A stretch of DNA of 64,000 bases from Chryseobacterium balustinum (GTDB lineage Bacteria > Bacteroidota > Bacteroidia > Flavobacteriales > Weeksellaceae): NCBI RefSeq assembly GCF_900168205.1, contig NZ_FUZE01000009.1, positions 1 to 64,000 of the forward strand, written 5' to 3'. Made by a program: the position numbers and the translations under genes. Of the stretch, positions 24,128 through 33,431 are shown piece after piece (the stretch's first letter is position 1; each line of letters begins with the position of its first letter). Below the pieces are notes generated by a model. That model had not been told where the DNA came from. It made no database searches and saw only the letters and a program-made list of their open reading frames with translations.

Positions 24128-25582
24128 TTAAAACTGTAATTTAAAAGGTCCTTCGAAATACGTTTGATAAGAATCGATCAATTTTCCTTTCATATCATAA
24201 ACGCCGATGGTAATGTTTTGTTTAGACAAATTCATTTCCGATTCGGGAAAGCTGATGTTGATGGTTCCTTTAGAAATCTTGTCTCGCTCTACAATAATTT
24301 TGCTCGATGCGCTGTAACCCACTTCTGCATGAGCAGGTTCTATTACTTTGATCGTAACAATCTTTTTGTCGTTTGTTTTATTCAGGAAAGTATAATTGTA
24401 AGTATTGAGAATTTTTCCGTCTCTTACAAAGAAAGTACTTCCTGCAGGTTTGATGAATTTTGCTTCCATTTCTCCACGGCTTGAAAGTAAGTATCCTAAG
24501 AATCCTACCAGTAAAACCAATACGACTGCAAAGCCTTTCATTCTTCCGGTAAATTTATACGGCGCTCCGGTTTCTATTTCTTTTTCAGATGCATAGCGTA
24601 CCAAACCTTTCGGTAAGCCTACTTTTTCCATAACTTCATCACAAGCATCGATACAGGCAGTACAGTTTACACATTCTAACTGTTGTCCGTCTCTGATGTC
24701 AATTCCTGTAGGACATACTACAACACACTGATAACAGTCGATACAATCTCCTTTTCCTGCCGCTTTTCTGTCTTCACCTTTTCTCCATTTAGAACGGTTT
24801 TCACCTCTTTTAAAATCGTAGAATACGTTGATGGTTTCTTTATCAATTAAAACACCCTGTAATCTTCCGTATGGACAAACCAATGTACAAACCTGCTCTC
24901 TGAACCATGCAAATACAAAGTAAAAAGCAGCCGTAAAAAGAATCATTACAATAAAGTTGGTAGGATTGGCAAATGGTCCTTCAGAAATGATATTAAATAC
25001 CTGCTCATATCCCACAATATACATAAACATAAAGTGGGTAATAATTAAAGAAATAATAACGTAAACAGACCACTTTAAACTTCTTTTCCAGATTTTCTCT
25101 GTATTCCACTCCTGTCTATCCAGCTTCATTTGCTTATTTCGGTCTCCTTCAATCAGATATTCTATTTTACGAAAGACAGATTCCAAAAAAATTGTCTGAG
25201 GGCAAATCCACCCGCAGAAAATTCTTCCGAATGCGATCGTAAAAATAATAATGAAAATAAGAGATGCAATAGCGCCTAAGGTAAGGATGAAAAAATCTTG
25301 CGGATAAAAAGGCTGTCCTGCGATAAAAAATTCTCTATCGATAACGTTAAACAAAAAGAAAGGGTTTCCATTGATTTTAATAAATGGAATGGCAAAATAT
25401 ACGATTAACAGCGTATAACTTACGAGATTTCTGTAATTGGTATACTTACCTTTTGGTTTTTTTGGAAAAACCCATTTTCTTTTACCGGATTGTTCCATTG
25501 TGCCTATAGAATCTCTATAGGTTTCAGGGTCTAAAACCTGCCCCTGTCCACCGCGAGCGATGTCTTCATCTATTTTTGACAT
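24128..25582 (-). CDS. ccoG: CcoG (FixG/RdxA) ferredoxin-type assembly protein
   Basis: A 484-residue protein with about five membrane helices and two 4Fe-4S motifs in a cytoplasmic loop: CIDCYQCVVVCPTGIDI and CVNCTACIDACDEVM. The CGWICPQTIFLESVFR and REQVCTLVCPYGRLQG segments are typical of the NapH/CcoG family. The C-terminal third (about 370-484) is an Ig-like periplasmic domain. CcoG proteins reduce Cu(II) for insertion into cbb3 oxidase. It lies 94 nt after ccoP, within the operon. Confidence 0.93.
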   Translation of the reverse strand: MSKIDEDIARGGQGQVLDPETYRDSIGTMEQSGKRKWVFPKKPKGKYTNYRNLVSYTLLIVYFAIPFIKINGNPFFLFNVIDREFFIAGQPFYPQDFFILTLGAIASLIFIIIFTIAFGRIFCGWICPQTIFLESVFRKIEYLIEGDRNKQMKLDRQEWNTEKIWKRSLKWSVYVIISLIITHFMFMYIVGYEQVFNIISEGPFANPTNFIVMILFTAAFYFVFAWFREQVCTLVCPYGRLQGVLIDKETINVFYDFKRGENRSKWRKGEDRKAAGKGDCIDCYQCVVVCPTGIDIRDGQQLECVNCTACIDACDEVMEKVGLPKGLVRYASEKEIETGAPYKFTGRMKGFAVVLVLLVGFLGYLLSSRGEMEAKFIKPAGSTFFVRDGKILNTYNYTFLNKTNDKKIVTIKVIEPAHAEVGYSASSKIIVERDKISKGTINISFPESEMNLSKQNITIGVYDMKGKLIDSYQTYFEGPFKLQF

Positions 25583-25676
25583 TTTTACTAGGTTTTAAAA
25601 AACGAAAAAACATAATTCGTTACTATTTTTATCTAATAACAAATTATGTTTTTCATATGCTTTATATTTTTTTTAA

Positions 25677-26555
25677 TTACTGTTTTTCCCAATGAGCCTC
25701 ATCACCGTATGGTGGTGCGCCTCCGTCTTTAGGAGTAATTGGTTTTTTGAGCTGGTTGATAGAGTAAACATATGCTGCAACTTTTTCAATATCACCTCCT
25801 GTAAGAACTCCATTTTTACCCCAAGCTTGCATTGCTGTTCCTGTAACACCATTTTCAACTACGTGGAATACGTTTTTAAATAATGTTTTCTCAGGTTGGT
25901 TGTGCCAGAAATTATCTGTAAGGTTTGGTCCGATACCTCCTTTACCACCATCTGAATGACAAGATACACAGTTGGTTTTGAAGATTTCTTCACCTGCTGC
26001 AATATTATCTTCAGAGAAAGCTGCCGATTCTATAGTTACCGGTGGCTGATCTTTAAGGTATTGTGCAATAGCTGCTTCTTGTTCTTTATATTCTTTATCG
26101 TATTCGCTTATAGGGTGTGCAAAATCTGTAAAAGCATAAGCACAGATATAAACGATACAGAATACAGTTCCGAAATAGAATAAACCTAACCACCATTTTG
26201 GTAATTGATTATCTAATTCCATAATTCCGTCGAAACCGTGGTCGATAAGAATATCTTTTTCGTGAGTGTCTGATTGCTTTTTGAAAGCTGCATCATACTG
26301 TCTTCTCAAGAAAGGGATTTTCTTTTCAGCTAAGTAAGCCGATTTTTCTTCAGCCGTTAATTTTTTAAATTTATTGTTCTCAATCAAATCTCCGATAGCG
26401 CTGTGAATGTATGCCAAAATAGCACTGATCACAACAGTTCCCCAGAAATATGGTGAAGCTAAAAACGAGTAGCTCTGAACAAATAAATAATAAAATATTA
26501 CTAATAATACTGTTATTATTAAAATGTTTACAACAACCGGTGTTCTTTGTCTCAT
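25677..26555 (-). CDS. ccoP: cbb3 cytochrome oxidase subunit III (CcoP), single-haem form
   Basis: A 292-residue protein with two N-terminal membrane helices (about 7-50), a cytoplasmic segment with WDHG-like IDHGFDGIMELDNQLPKWW, another membrane helix (about 125-145), then one cytochrome c domain. Only one haem motif is present, CVSCH (C196-H200), with a probable axial Met in TAMQAW (about M242). Classical CcoP carries two haem c groups, so this is a short, monohaem version. It passes electrons from the bc-type donor to the CcoNO core. It begins 10 nt after the small CcoQ-like gene. Confidence 0.9.
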   Translation of the reverse strand: MRQRTPVVVNILIITVLLVIFYYLFVQSYSFLASPYFWGTVVISAILAYIHSAIGDLIENNKFKKLTAEEKSAYLAEKKIPFLRRQYDAAFKKQSDTHEKDILIDHGFDGIMELDNQLPKWWLGLFYFGTVFCIVYICAYAFTDFAHPISEYDKEYKEQEAAIAQYLKDQPPVTIESAAFSEDNIAAGEEIFKTNCVSCHSDGGKGGIGPNLTDNFWHNQPEKTLFKNVFHVVENGVTGTAMQAWGKNGVLTGGDIEKVAAYVYSINQLKKPITPKDGGAPPYGDEAHWEKQ

Positions 26556-26565
26556 AATAAATAGT

Positions 26566-26763
26566 TTAATTTTTTAAATTAAAATCATCTTCGTCATCCC
26601 CAAGTGGAGCGTGCTCTTCTTCTTTGTAATATTTTTTAGGCCTGCTAAAAACATAGATTATCAAAGCTATGAAAAACAACATAAAGAAAATCAGAGCCAA
26701 TGTTTGATACAAACCTGCATTTTCAGTATTGGATAATATATCTTTAAAGTTTTGAGGAATCAT
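26566..26763 (-). CDS. ccoQ: CcoQ/FixQ-like small subunit
   Basis: A 65-residue protein with one membrane helix (about 20-42) followed by SRPKKYYKEEEHAPLGDDEDDF. The size, the helix, the post-helix RPKKYY basic patch and the position between ccoNO and ccoP match CcoQ, which stabilises the oxidase. Sequence conservation in this family is low, so context carries much of the assignment. Confidence 0.8.
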   Translation of the reverse strand: MIPQNFKDILSNTENAGLYQTLALIFFMLFFIALIIYVFSRPKKYYKEEEHAPLGDDEDDFNLKN

Positions 26764-26781
26764 AGTAAACTTTTAATTTTA

Positions 26782-29040
26782 TTAGTTACTAGCTGTTTTT
26801 ATTTCTGTCGTTTTAATATCGGTACCCAATCTCTGAAGATAAGCAATAAGAGCAATAATCTCTTTTTTCTCTAGTTCTCCCTGAGGTTTTTTAGCATAAG
26901 CTTCTTTAAGGTCAGCCGCTTCTACAAAGATATCTTTTACAATTTTAGCTGCCTGATTATCTGCCCATTTATCTGCAGTATCAATCTGAGCTTTTGTATA
27001 AGGTACATCGTAGGTATTTTTCATAAACTTGATCTTGTCTACCATTTGAGAACGGTCAAGGTTATTTGAAATCAACCAAGGGTAACGTGGCATAATAGAA
27101 CCTGCAGACGTTTGTCTTGGGTTATACATATGCTTATAATGCCAAGAACTTGGGTTTTTACCACCTTCTCTATGTAAATCTGGTCCGGTTCTTTTAGATC
27201 CCCAAAGGAAAGGTCTGTCGTAAACAAATTCTCCAGCTTTAGAGTACTGTCCGTTTTTACCGTTAAATCTTACGATCTCATCTCTGAATGGTCTTACCAT
27301 TTGTGAGTGACAAGCGTTACAACCTTCACGGATATATAGATCTCTACCTTCTAATTCTAATGGTGAATAAGGTTTCACCGCAGAAATTGTAGGTACACTT
27401 TTCTTTAATGATAAAGTAGGAATGATTTCTACCATACTACCTATAGAAATAGTAAGTAATGCTAAAACCGTCATCAAAATTGGCATTCTTTCTAACCAAA
27501 GGTGAAGACCTTCTCCTTCTTTACGTCTGTTGCTGATGTTAGCCAAAGCTGGTGCTTCTGCAGGAACTTCTTTTTGGAAAGATCCTTTTTTGATTGTCAT
27601 ATAAACATTCACTACCATTAAAAGACCTCCTGAAAGATAGAATAATCCACCTAAGAATCTCATTTTAAAGTAAGGAATAATTGCAGTAACGGTATCTAAC
27701 CAGTTTTTCCATAATAATGTTCCGTCCGGGTTGAATTGTTTCCACATCAAACCTTGAGTAAATCCTGCGATATACATTGGTACTGCGTAGAAAATAATCC
27801 CTAAAGTACCCAACCAGAAATGCCAGTTAGCTAATTTTACAGACCACATTTTGGTTCTCCACATGATCGGTACCAAATAATAGATAACACCGAATGCCAT
27901 GAAACCATTCCATCCTAATGCTCCTAAATGTACGTGACCGATAACCCAGTCTGTAAAGTGACCAATTTTATTGATGTTTTTTGTTGCCAAAAGAGGACCT
28001 TCAAAAGTTGCCATACCATAACAAGTAACTGCAACGACGAAGAATTTCAAAATAGGATTTTCTCTTACTTTATCCCAAGCTCCTCTTAAAGTAAGAAGAC
28101 CATTCAGCATCCCTCCCCAAGATGGTGCGATAAGCATAATTGAGAATCCAGTTCCCACTGCTTGAGCCCATGCCGGTAATGCTGTATACTGAAGGTGGTG
28201 AGGACCAGCCCAGATATATACGAAAATCAATGACCAAAAGTGAATGATTGATAGTTTGTATGAAAATACAGGTCTGTCAGCCGCTTTAGGTAAGAAATAA
28301 TACATTAAACCTAAAACCGGAGTCGTTAATACGAATGCTACCGCATTGTGACCATACCACCATTGTACGATGGCATCTTTTGCTCCTGCATACGCTGAAT
28401 AAGATTTCCAGCCAGAGAACGTTAAAGGTACTTCTAAGTTGTTGAATATGTGAAGCATCGCTACAGCAACCCAAGTTCCAAGATAGAACCAAATGGCTAC
28501 GTAAAGATGTCTTACTCTTCTTTTTGCAATCGTTAAAATCATGTTCGCTCCGAAAATGATCCACGAAACTGCGATTAATATATCGATTGGCCACTCATGC
28601 TCAGCATATTCTTTTGAAGTGTTGATCCCCATAAAGAATGTGATAAACGTAGCAACAATCATAAATTGCCATGTCCAGAAATGAATCCACGATAAAGTAT
28701 CGCTGTACATTCTTGTTTTTAATAATCTTTGGGTAGAGTAGTAAACCCCTACATAAACGATATTACATACGAATGCAAAGATTACCGTGTTGGTGTGTAG
28801 CATTCTTATTCTACCAAACCCTAACGCACCGTTGGTATTAATTAACCCTTGTATGTTTCCTGATGCAAGACTGTTGATTGTTGTATCGTCAGTTCCAAAC
28901 AAAAACTCAGGAAGCTCAGGATAGAAAAGCATCAATGCTGCCGTAAGTCCAAACACGAAACCTATAATTCCAAAAACTATGGTCGCGTATAGGAATGCAC
29001 GAACAATACTGTTGTCATAACTAAACTTTTGTGTCTCCAT
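26782..29040 (-). CDS. ccoNO: Fused cbb3 oxidase subunits I and II (CcoN-CcoO)
   Basis: A 752-residue fusion. Residues about 1-480 are the CcoN haem-copper subunit with some twelve helices. Visible are the copper-site region WWYGHNAVAFVLTTPVLGLMYYFLP and GPHHLQYTALPAWAQ, and the later HVHLGALGWNGFMAFG. After a linker and an anchor helix (about 510-535), residues about 560-752 are CcoO with one haem c site, GCNACHSQMVRPF (C574-H578), and the late M in IMPRYPWL as a likely axial ligand. It reduces oxygen to water with high affinity and pumps protons. Separate ccoN and ccoO genes are usual in Proteobacteria; the fusion is known from Bacteroidota. Confidence 0.96.
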   Translation of the reverse strand: METQKFSYDNSIVRAFLYATIVFGIIGFVFGLTAALMLFYPELPEFLFGTDDTTINSLASGNIQGLINTNGALGFGRIRMLHTNTVIFAFVCNIVYVGVYYSTQRLLKTRMYSDTLSWIHFWTWQFMIVATFITFFMGINTSKEYAEHEWPIDILIAVSWIIFGANMILTIAKRRVRHLYVAIWFYLGTWVAVAMLHIFNNLEVPLTFSGWKSYSAYAGAKDAIVQWWYGHNAVAFVLTTPVLGLMYYFLPKAADRPVFSYKLSIIHFWSLIFVYIWAGPHHLQYTALPAWAQAVGTGFSIMLIAPSWGGMLNGLLTLRGAWDKVRENPILKFFVVAVTCYGMATFEGPLLATKNINKIGHFTDWVIGHVHLGALGWNGFMAFGVIYYLVPIMWRTKMWSVKLANWHFWLGTLGIIFYAVPMYIAGFTQGLMWKQFNPDGTLLWKNWLDTVTAIIPYFKMRFLGGLFYLSGGLLMVVNVYMTIKKGSFQKEVPAEAPALANISNRRKEGEGLHLWLERMPILMTVLALLTISIGSMVEIIPTLSLKKSVPTISAVKPYSPLELEGRDLYIREGCNACHSQMVRPFRDEIVRFNGKNGQYSKAGEFVYDRPFLWGSKRTGPDLHREGGKNPSSWHYKHMYNPRQTSAGSIMPRYPWLISNNLDRSQMVDKIKFMKNTYDVPYTKAQIDTADKWADNQAAKIVKDIFVEAADLKEAYAKKPQGELEKKEIIALIAYLQRLGTDIKTTEIKTASN

Positions 29041-29045
29041 ATTAA

Positions 29046-29267
29046 CTATTCACTTTTTTCTTCAAATTTATTATTATCTCCTTTTTTCTTATCGTTGTTG
29101 TTGCCAGTGCCTTCTTTTTCCTTTATTTCACCGGAATCAAAAAGTATTCTTACAGCTGGAGACTCGTCGTCCTCAAACTGCCCTTTTCTGGCGAAAACTA
29201 TAAATACGACCAGAAAAACTACAGCCAAAGAAACGCTGCATAAGATCATTAAATATAGAATATCCAT
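29046..29267 (-). CDS. ccoS: CcoS cbb3 oxidase maturation protein
   Basis: A 73-residue protein with one N-terminal helix (MDILYLMILCSVSLAVVFLVVFIVFA) followed by FEDDESPAVRILFD, the conserved stretch of CcoS/FixS. CcoS is needed to insert cofactors into the oxidase. The stop is 5 nt from the ccoNO start, and a Crp/Fnr-type palindrome with a -7 element lies upstream, so ccoS heads the structural operon. Confidence 0.9.
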   Translation of the reverse strand: MDILYLMILCSVSLAVVFLVVFIVFARKGQFEDDESPAVRILFDSGEIKEKEGTGNNNDKKKGDNNKFEEKSE

Positions 29268-29298
29268 TTGACAACAAAATTAACCTATTTTCGGGGTT

Positions 29299-29329
29299 CA
29301 AAATTAGTGAAAAATAATGACAATTATCA
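29299..29329 (-). promoter_or_regulatory. Probable ccoS promoter with a Crp/Fnr-like operator
   Basis: On the minus strand a TAATTTTG element (29306-29299) matches TAnnTTTG. Eleven bases upstream is TGATAATTGTCA (29329-29318), an imperfect palindrome with TGA-N6-TCA symmetry as in Crp/Fnr sites. It lies where the -33 box would be, fitting activation by the divergent regulator. Confidence 0.5.
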
Positions 29330-29376
29330 CGAAATACTAGGTTTGGCTAATTTAAAATCAGTCTAAATAAGGGGTT

Positions 29377-31758
29377 TTAAAGCTGTTTTTTGAAATATTT
29401 CCTCCCAAGAATCCAGGTGGAAATCGTAGTGAACGAAATAACAGTAATCGAACTTGCAGGCATAATTAAAGCTGCAAATAGAGGGCTCATATTTCCTGTA
29501 ACGGCAAAGGTTAACCCCACTACATTGTATAAAAAACTAATTAAGAAGGTCAATTTTACGATTGTAATAGAACCTTTGCATACATTCAGATAGTTGTCAA
29601 GCTGCGATACTTTTTCTCCGTTCATAATGACATCCGAAGATGGTGTAAAGCTGTTACTGTCGTCAGAAATTGCGATTCCTACGTTACTTTGTTTTAAAGC
29701 TCCGGCATCATTTAAACCGTCACCAAGCATGATTACTTTTAAACCTTTATCCTGAAGTTCTTTAATGTAATTCAGTTTGTCTTCAGGGTTTTGGTTAAAT
29801 GCCATCGAACTGTAATTCGGAATAATTTCTTTAAGCTGGTTTTCTTCAGAAGCGTTGTCTCCGCTCAAAATGAAGATTTTATAATGGGTCAGTTTTGCAA
29901 AAAGGTTTTTAAGGTTTTCACGGTATTCATTTTTAAAAATAAATTTTCCGATAAACGCATTATTTTTGCTGATGTAGACAGCTGTTTCAAGATTTTTAGA
30001 TTCTTGATTGTTGTATTTTGCTGAACCTATTTTATAAATGTTACCTCGTACGCTCGCTTCGTATCCTTTTCCTGAGATTTCTTCAAAGTTGTCAACAGGG
30101 AAATAATCATCTTGTACTTCCAAAAAATCATATAGAGATTTTGAAAGCGGATGGTTTGAGTTTTTAACTAAACTTTTAATATTTAATAAGTCGAATTCCT
30201 GAATTTCAGAACCGTCATATCTGATGTTTGATTTTTTTCTGTGGGTAATCGTTCCGGTCTTATCGAAAACTAAAGCGTCAACTTTTGCAATTTTCTCAAT
30301 CGTTATGGTGTCTTTTACATAAAATTTATTTCGGCCTAAAATTCTCATAATGTGTCCGAAAGTAAATGGTGAAGACAGTGCTAAAGCGCAAGGACAAGCG
30401 ATAATCAAAACGGCAGAAATAACCTGGAACATCGTTTCCAGATCAATGAAATACCAATAAATTCCTGCAACAAGTGCAATTCCTAAAATAATAAAGGTGA
30501 AATATTTACTGATGTCGTTGATTAATGTATCAAGTCCTGTTTCGTGTTTTTTGAAAGCTTCTTTATTCCAGAGTTGGGTAAGGTAACTTTGGTCGACGTT
30601 TTTAATGACTTCGAGCTCCAAAGATGAACCAATTTGCTTTCCTCCTGCAAAGATCTTGTCTCCCGGGTTTTTAGAAATGCTTTCGCTTTCACCTGTAATA
30701 AAACTATTGTCAATATTACCATTTCCGCTGATCAAAATAGCATCAACCGGAATGATTTCGTGATTTCTTACTAAAATTCGATCCCCGATTTTAATCTCTG
30801 AAAGTAAAATGTTTTCCTGTTTTCCGTTAAAATCAACTTTAGTTACCGCAATCGGATAGAACGATTTGTAATCTCTGTCGTAAGAAAGCGAACTGTACGT
30901 TCTTTTCTGGAAAATTTTCCCTAAAAGCATGAAAAATAGAAGTCCGCACAAGGTGTCAAAATATCCTGGACCGTAATCGGTAGCGATTTCATAAATACTT
31001 CTTCCGAATAGTACAAAAATACCCAAAACAATAGGAACATCGATATTGACGATTTTGTTTTTTAAACCATACCAAGCTGATTTGTAGTAGTCTGATGCAG
31101 AGTAAAATACAACCGGTACAGAAAGTAAGAACATTAAAATCCTGAATAAACCTTTGTAATGTTCCATCCAATAATCTTCTCCGCCGATATATTCCGGGAA
31201 GGCTAAAAACATTCCGTTTCCAAAAGCAAACCCTGCAATTGCAAGTTTTATCAATAAAGATTTGTCGAGAGTGTCTTCGTTCTTGTCAACCGTCTCAAGA
31301 TTAATGGCGGGTTTGTACCCAAGGTTGGTTAGGAATTTAGCTAATTCGCTTAATTTTAGTTCGTTATGATTAAAAGAAACCTGTAAAGTTTTTCTTGTAA
31401 AATTAACCTGAGAATAGTGAATGTCTTTATGTAAAGTATGAAGGCTTTCTAATAACCAAATACAAGAAGAGCAGTGGATTACCGGAATCCTGAACGTGAC
31501 AAGACTTGTATTGCCTTCAGAAAAATCAGTGACTCTGTCAAAAATTTCTTTGGTGTCTAGATAGTCAAATTGAGAAGAGTTTTCTTCAGGCCTGATGCCC
31601 GCTTTTTTATTTAATTCGTAAAAATTACTAAGGTTATTAGTATTCAGAATTTCATAAACAGATTTGCAGCCCGTACAGCAGAAAATTTTTTCGTCAAAAG
31701 AAATTCTTTCCTTTTCTATCCCTTGTCCGCAATGAAAACAGTTCTCGCTCACCTTCAT
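29377..31758 (-). CDS. ccoI: CcoI/FixI-type copper P-type ATPase
   Basis: A 793-residue P1B-ATPase. The N-terminus has a Cys-rich domain (CFHCGQGI, FCCTGCKSVYEIL) followed by a heavy-metal domain with HCSSCIWLLESL. Then come eight helices with the copper motif CPC (IIACPCALALSSP, about residue 455), the phosphorylation site DKTGT (about 498) and GDGLNDAGAL. The N-terminal zinc-ribbon-like domain and the context are typical of FixI/CcoI, which exports copper to the periplasm for cbb3 assembly. It is separated from ccoS by 109 nt and divergent from the Crp/Fnr gene. Confidence 0.94.
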   Translation of the reverse strand: MKVSENCFHCGQGIEKERISFDEKIFCCTGCKSVYEILNTNNLSNFYELNKKAGIRPEENSSQFDYLDTKEIFDRVTDFSEGNTSLVTFRIPVIHCSSCIWLLESLHTLHKDIHYSQVNFTRKTLQVSFNHNELKLSELAKFLTNLGYKPAINLETVDKNEDTLDKSLLIKLAIAGFAFGNGMFLAFPEYIGGEDYWMEHYKGLFRILMFLLSVPVVFYSASDYYKSAWYGLKNKIVNIDVPIVLGIFVLFGRSIYEIATDYGPGYFDTLCGLLFFMLLGKIFQKRTYSSLSYDRDYKSFYPIAVTKVDFNGKQENILLSEIKIGDRILVRNHEIIPVDAILISGNGNIDNSFITGESESISKNPGDKIFAGGKQIGSSLELEVIKNVDQSYLTQLWNKEAFKKHETGLDTLINDISKYFTFIILGIALVAGIYWYFIDLETMFQVISAVLIIACPCALALSSPFTFGHIMRILGRNKFYVKDTITIEKIAKVDALVFDKTGTITHRKKSNIRYDGSEIQEFDLLNIKSLVKNSNHPLSKSLYDFLEVQDDYFPVDNFEEISGKGYEASVRGNIYKIGSAKYNNQESKNLETAVYISKNNAFIGKFIFKNEYRENLKNLFAKLTHYKIFILSGDNASEENQLKEIIPNYSSMAFNQNPEDKLNYIKELQDKGLKVIMLGDGLNDAGALKQSNVGIAISDDSNSFTPSSDVIMNGEKVSQLDNYLNVCKGSITIVKLTFLISFLYNVVGLTFAVTGNMSPLFAALIMPASSITVISFTTISTWILGRKYFKKQL

Positions 31759-31792
31759 AAATTATTGACTTACAAAATTATAACATTTTTTT

Positions 31793-31836
31793 TTTGTTTA
31801 TCGGTTTAAAATGTTCTATTTTTGTGACAAATGTCA
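31793..31836 (+). promoter_or_regulatory. Promoter of the Crp/Fnr gene with overlapping palindrome
   Basis: TTTG (31793-31796), a 20-nt spacer and TATTTTTG (31817-31824) match the Bacteroidota -33/-7 consensus. Immediately after is TGACAAATGTCA (31825-31836), a palindrome (5-2-5) with TGA-N6-TCA symmetry over the expected transcription start. This is a good place for autorepression. Confidence 0.7.
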
Positions 31837-31842
31837 TAAAAA

Positions 31843-32556
31843 ATGTCGCAGGAACAACAAATTGCTATTGAGGATAGATTTGCAAGAGTTTTTAATGATA
31901 AATCGTTTAAAGAAAGGCTAAACAGCGCAGATTTTGAAAAATATTTTAAAGCTAAAAAAAGCTTGAGTTTTCAGAAGAACGATATTATTTTTGAGGATGG
32001 AGAAACGCCAAGAGGGGTGTATTTTTTGGAAAAAGGAGCAGCAAAGCTTTCAAAATCAGGAGCTTTTGGTAAAGATCAGATTTTAAGATTTATTAAAGAA
32101 GGAGATATCATTGGGTATAGATCTTTGCTTTGCGGAGAAAATTTTCAGGCTAAAGCTGAGGCGATGACTGATATTGAAGCTACTTTCTTACCTGCAGAAG
32201 TTTTTATGTATTTGCTAGAAGTAGATTCGCAATTATCTTTTGTGATGCTTCAGAAAATAGCATACGAACTGGGAGAATCTTCTAATACAATCACATTTCT
32301 TGCTCAAAAAACAGTAAGAGAGAGACTTGCGGAAATTCTTATCCTTTTGGAGCAGAAACTAGGAACTGATCCTGAAGGTTTTATCAAAATTTCTTTAACG
32401 AGAGAAGAGATTGCAAACATTATTGGAACGGCTACCGAAAGTGCTATTCGATTGATTTCCGAATTTAAAGGAGACAGTCTCATCGAAGTAGACGGTAGAA
32501 ATATCAAAATTCTCAACCACGATAAATTAATGAAACTAGGACACGTAGTTTTGTAA
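31843..32556 (+). CDS. Crp/Fnr family transcriptional regulator
   Basis: A 237-residue regulator with an N-terminal cyclic-nucleotide-type beta barrel (about 35-125, with FEDGETPRGVYFLEKGAAKLS), a dimer helix (about 130-165) and a winged helix-turn-helix (about 170-230: LTREEIANIIGTATESAIRLISEF). The recognition helix keeps Glu and Arg in ESAIR, as in proteins reading TGA/TCA half-sites. There is only one Cys (SLLCGENF), so it cannot hold the Fe-S cluster of oxygen-sensing FNR. It is divergent from ccoI and probably controls the oxidase genes. The ligand is unknown. Confidence 0.9.
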   Translation: MSQEQQIAIEDRFARVFNDKSFKERLNSADFEKYFKAKKSLSFQKNDIIFEDGETPRGVYFLEKGAAKLSKSGAFGKDQILRFIKEGDIIGYRSLLCGENFQAKAEAMTDIEATFLPAEVFMYLLEVDSQLSFVMLQKIAYELGESSNTITFLAQKTVRERLAEILILLEQKLGTDPEGFIKISLTREEIANIIGTATESAIRLISEFKGDSLIEVDGRNIKILNHDKLMKLGHVVL

Positions 32557-32569
32557 AATCAAAATATCT

Positions 32570-32592
32570 AAGTCGGCGAAAGCCGACTTTTT
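32570..32592 (+). terminator. Intrinsic terminator of the Crp/Fnr gene
   Basis: AAGTCGGC, a GAAA tetraloop, and GCCGACTT, followed by T residues. It lies 14 nt after the stop codon. Confidence 0.93.
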
Positions 32593-32615
32593 AACTTAAA
32601 ACAATCATATACATT

Positions 32616-33431
32616 ATGTCTGTTCATTCCGAAATTAAAAGAGTTACTACAGAAACTTTGCGAAAAATGAAATTCGACAAAGAGAAAATAACAATGCTTA
32701 CCGCTTACGATTTTACGACGGCAAAGATGGTTGATGCAGGTGGTGTAGATACCATTCTTATTGGCGATTCTGCGGCGAATGTAATGGCGGGTTTTGAAAC
32801 AACACTTCCTATTACTTTAGATCAGATGATTTATCATACTCAAAGTGTGGTGAGAGGGGTAGAAAGAGCATTGGTAATTGCAGATCTTCCTTTCGGAACC
32901 TACCAAAGTAATCCTGATATTGCATTAGAATCTGCGGTAAGAATGATGAAAGAAGGTGGCGCTCATGCGATTAAAATTGAAGGTGGAAAAGAAATTTCGA
33001 AATCAATTAAAAAGATCATCAATGCCGGAATTCCTATTATGGGACATTTGGGATTAACGCCGCAGTCTATTTATCAATTTGGAACCTATAAAGTAAGAGC
33101 TAAAGAAGAAGCTGAAGCTGAAAAACTAATCAATGATGCAAAATTGCTTGAAGAATTAGGTTGTTTTGGAGTTGTTCTTGAAAAAATTCCTGCAGATCTG
33201 GCGAAAAGAGTAACGGAAAGTATCTCAATTCCAACAATCGGAATTGGAGCCGGACCTCATTGTGACGGACAGGTTTTGGTATATCATGATATGGTGGGAA
33301 TGAACAAAGGTTTCTCTCCAAAATTCTTAAGAAGATACCTAGATTTATATACAGAAATTACGGGAGCAGTTTCTCAATACGTGAAAGACGTGAAAAATGC
33401 TGATTTCCCTAACCAAAATGAAAGCTATTAA
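32616..33431 (+). CDS. panB: 3-methyl-2-oxobutanoate hydroxymethyltransferase
   Basis: A 271-residue PanB of normal length. TIM-barrel landmarks are [31 protein letters not shown], the Mg-binding acids in IGDS and [11 protein letters not shown], and [14 protein letters not shown], all diagnostic. It adds a one-carbon unit from methylene-tetrahydrofolate to 2-oxoisovalerate, the first step towards pantothenate. It is followed by a small membrane-protein gene with a 1-nt TAATG overlap and then an RluA gene, so the three are likely one operon. No other pan genes are in the window. Confidence 0.96.
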   Translation: MSVHSEIKRVTTETLRKMKFDKEKITMLTAYDFTTAKMVDAGGVDTILIGDSAANVMAGFETTLPITLDQMIYHTQSVVRGVERALVIADLPFGTYQSNPDIALESAVRMMKEGGAHAIKIEGGKEISKSIKKIINAGIPIMGHLGLTPQSIYQFGTYKVRAKEEAEAEKLINDAKLLEELGCFGVVLEKIPADLAKRVTESISIPTIGIGAGPHCDGQVLVYHDMVGMNKGFSPKFLRRYLDLYTEITGAVSQYVKDVKNADFPNQNESY

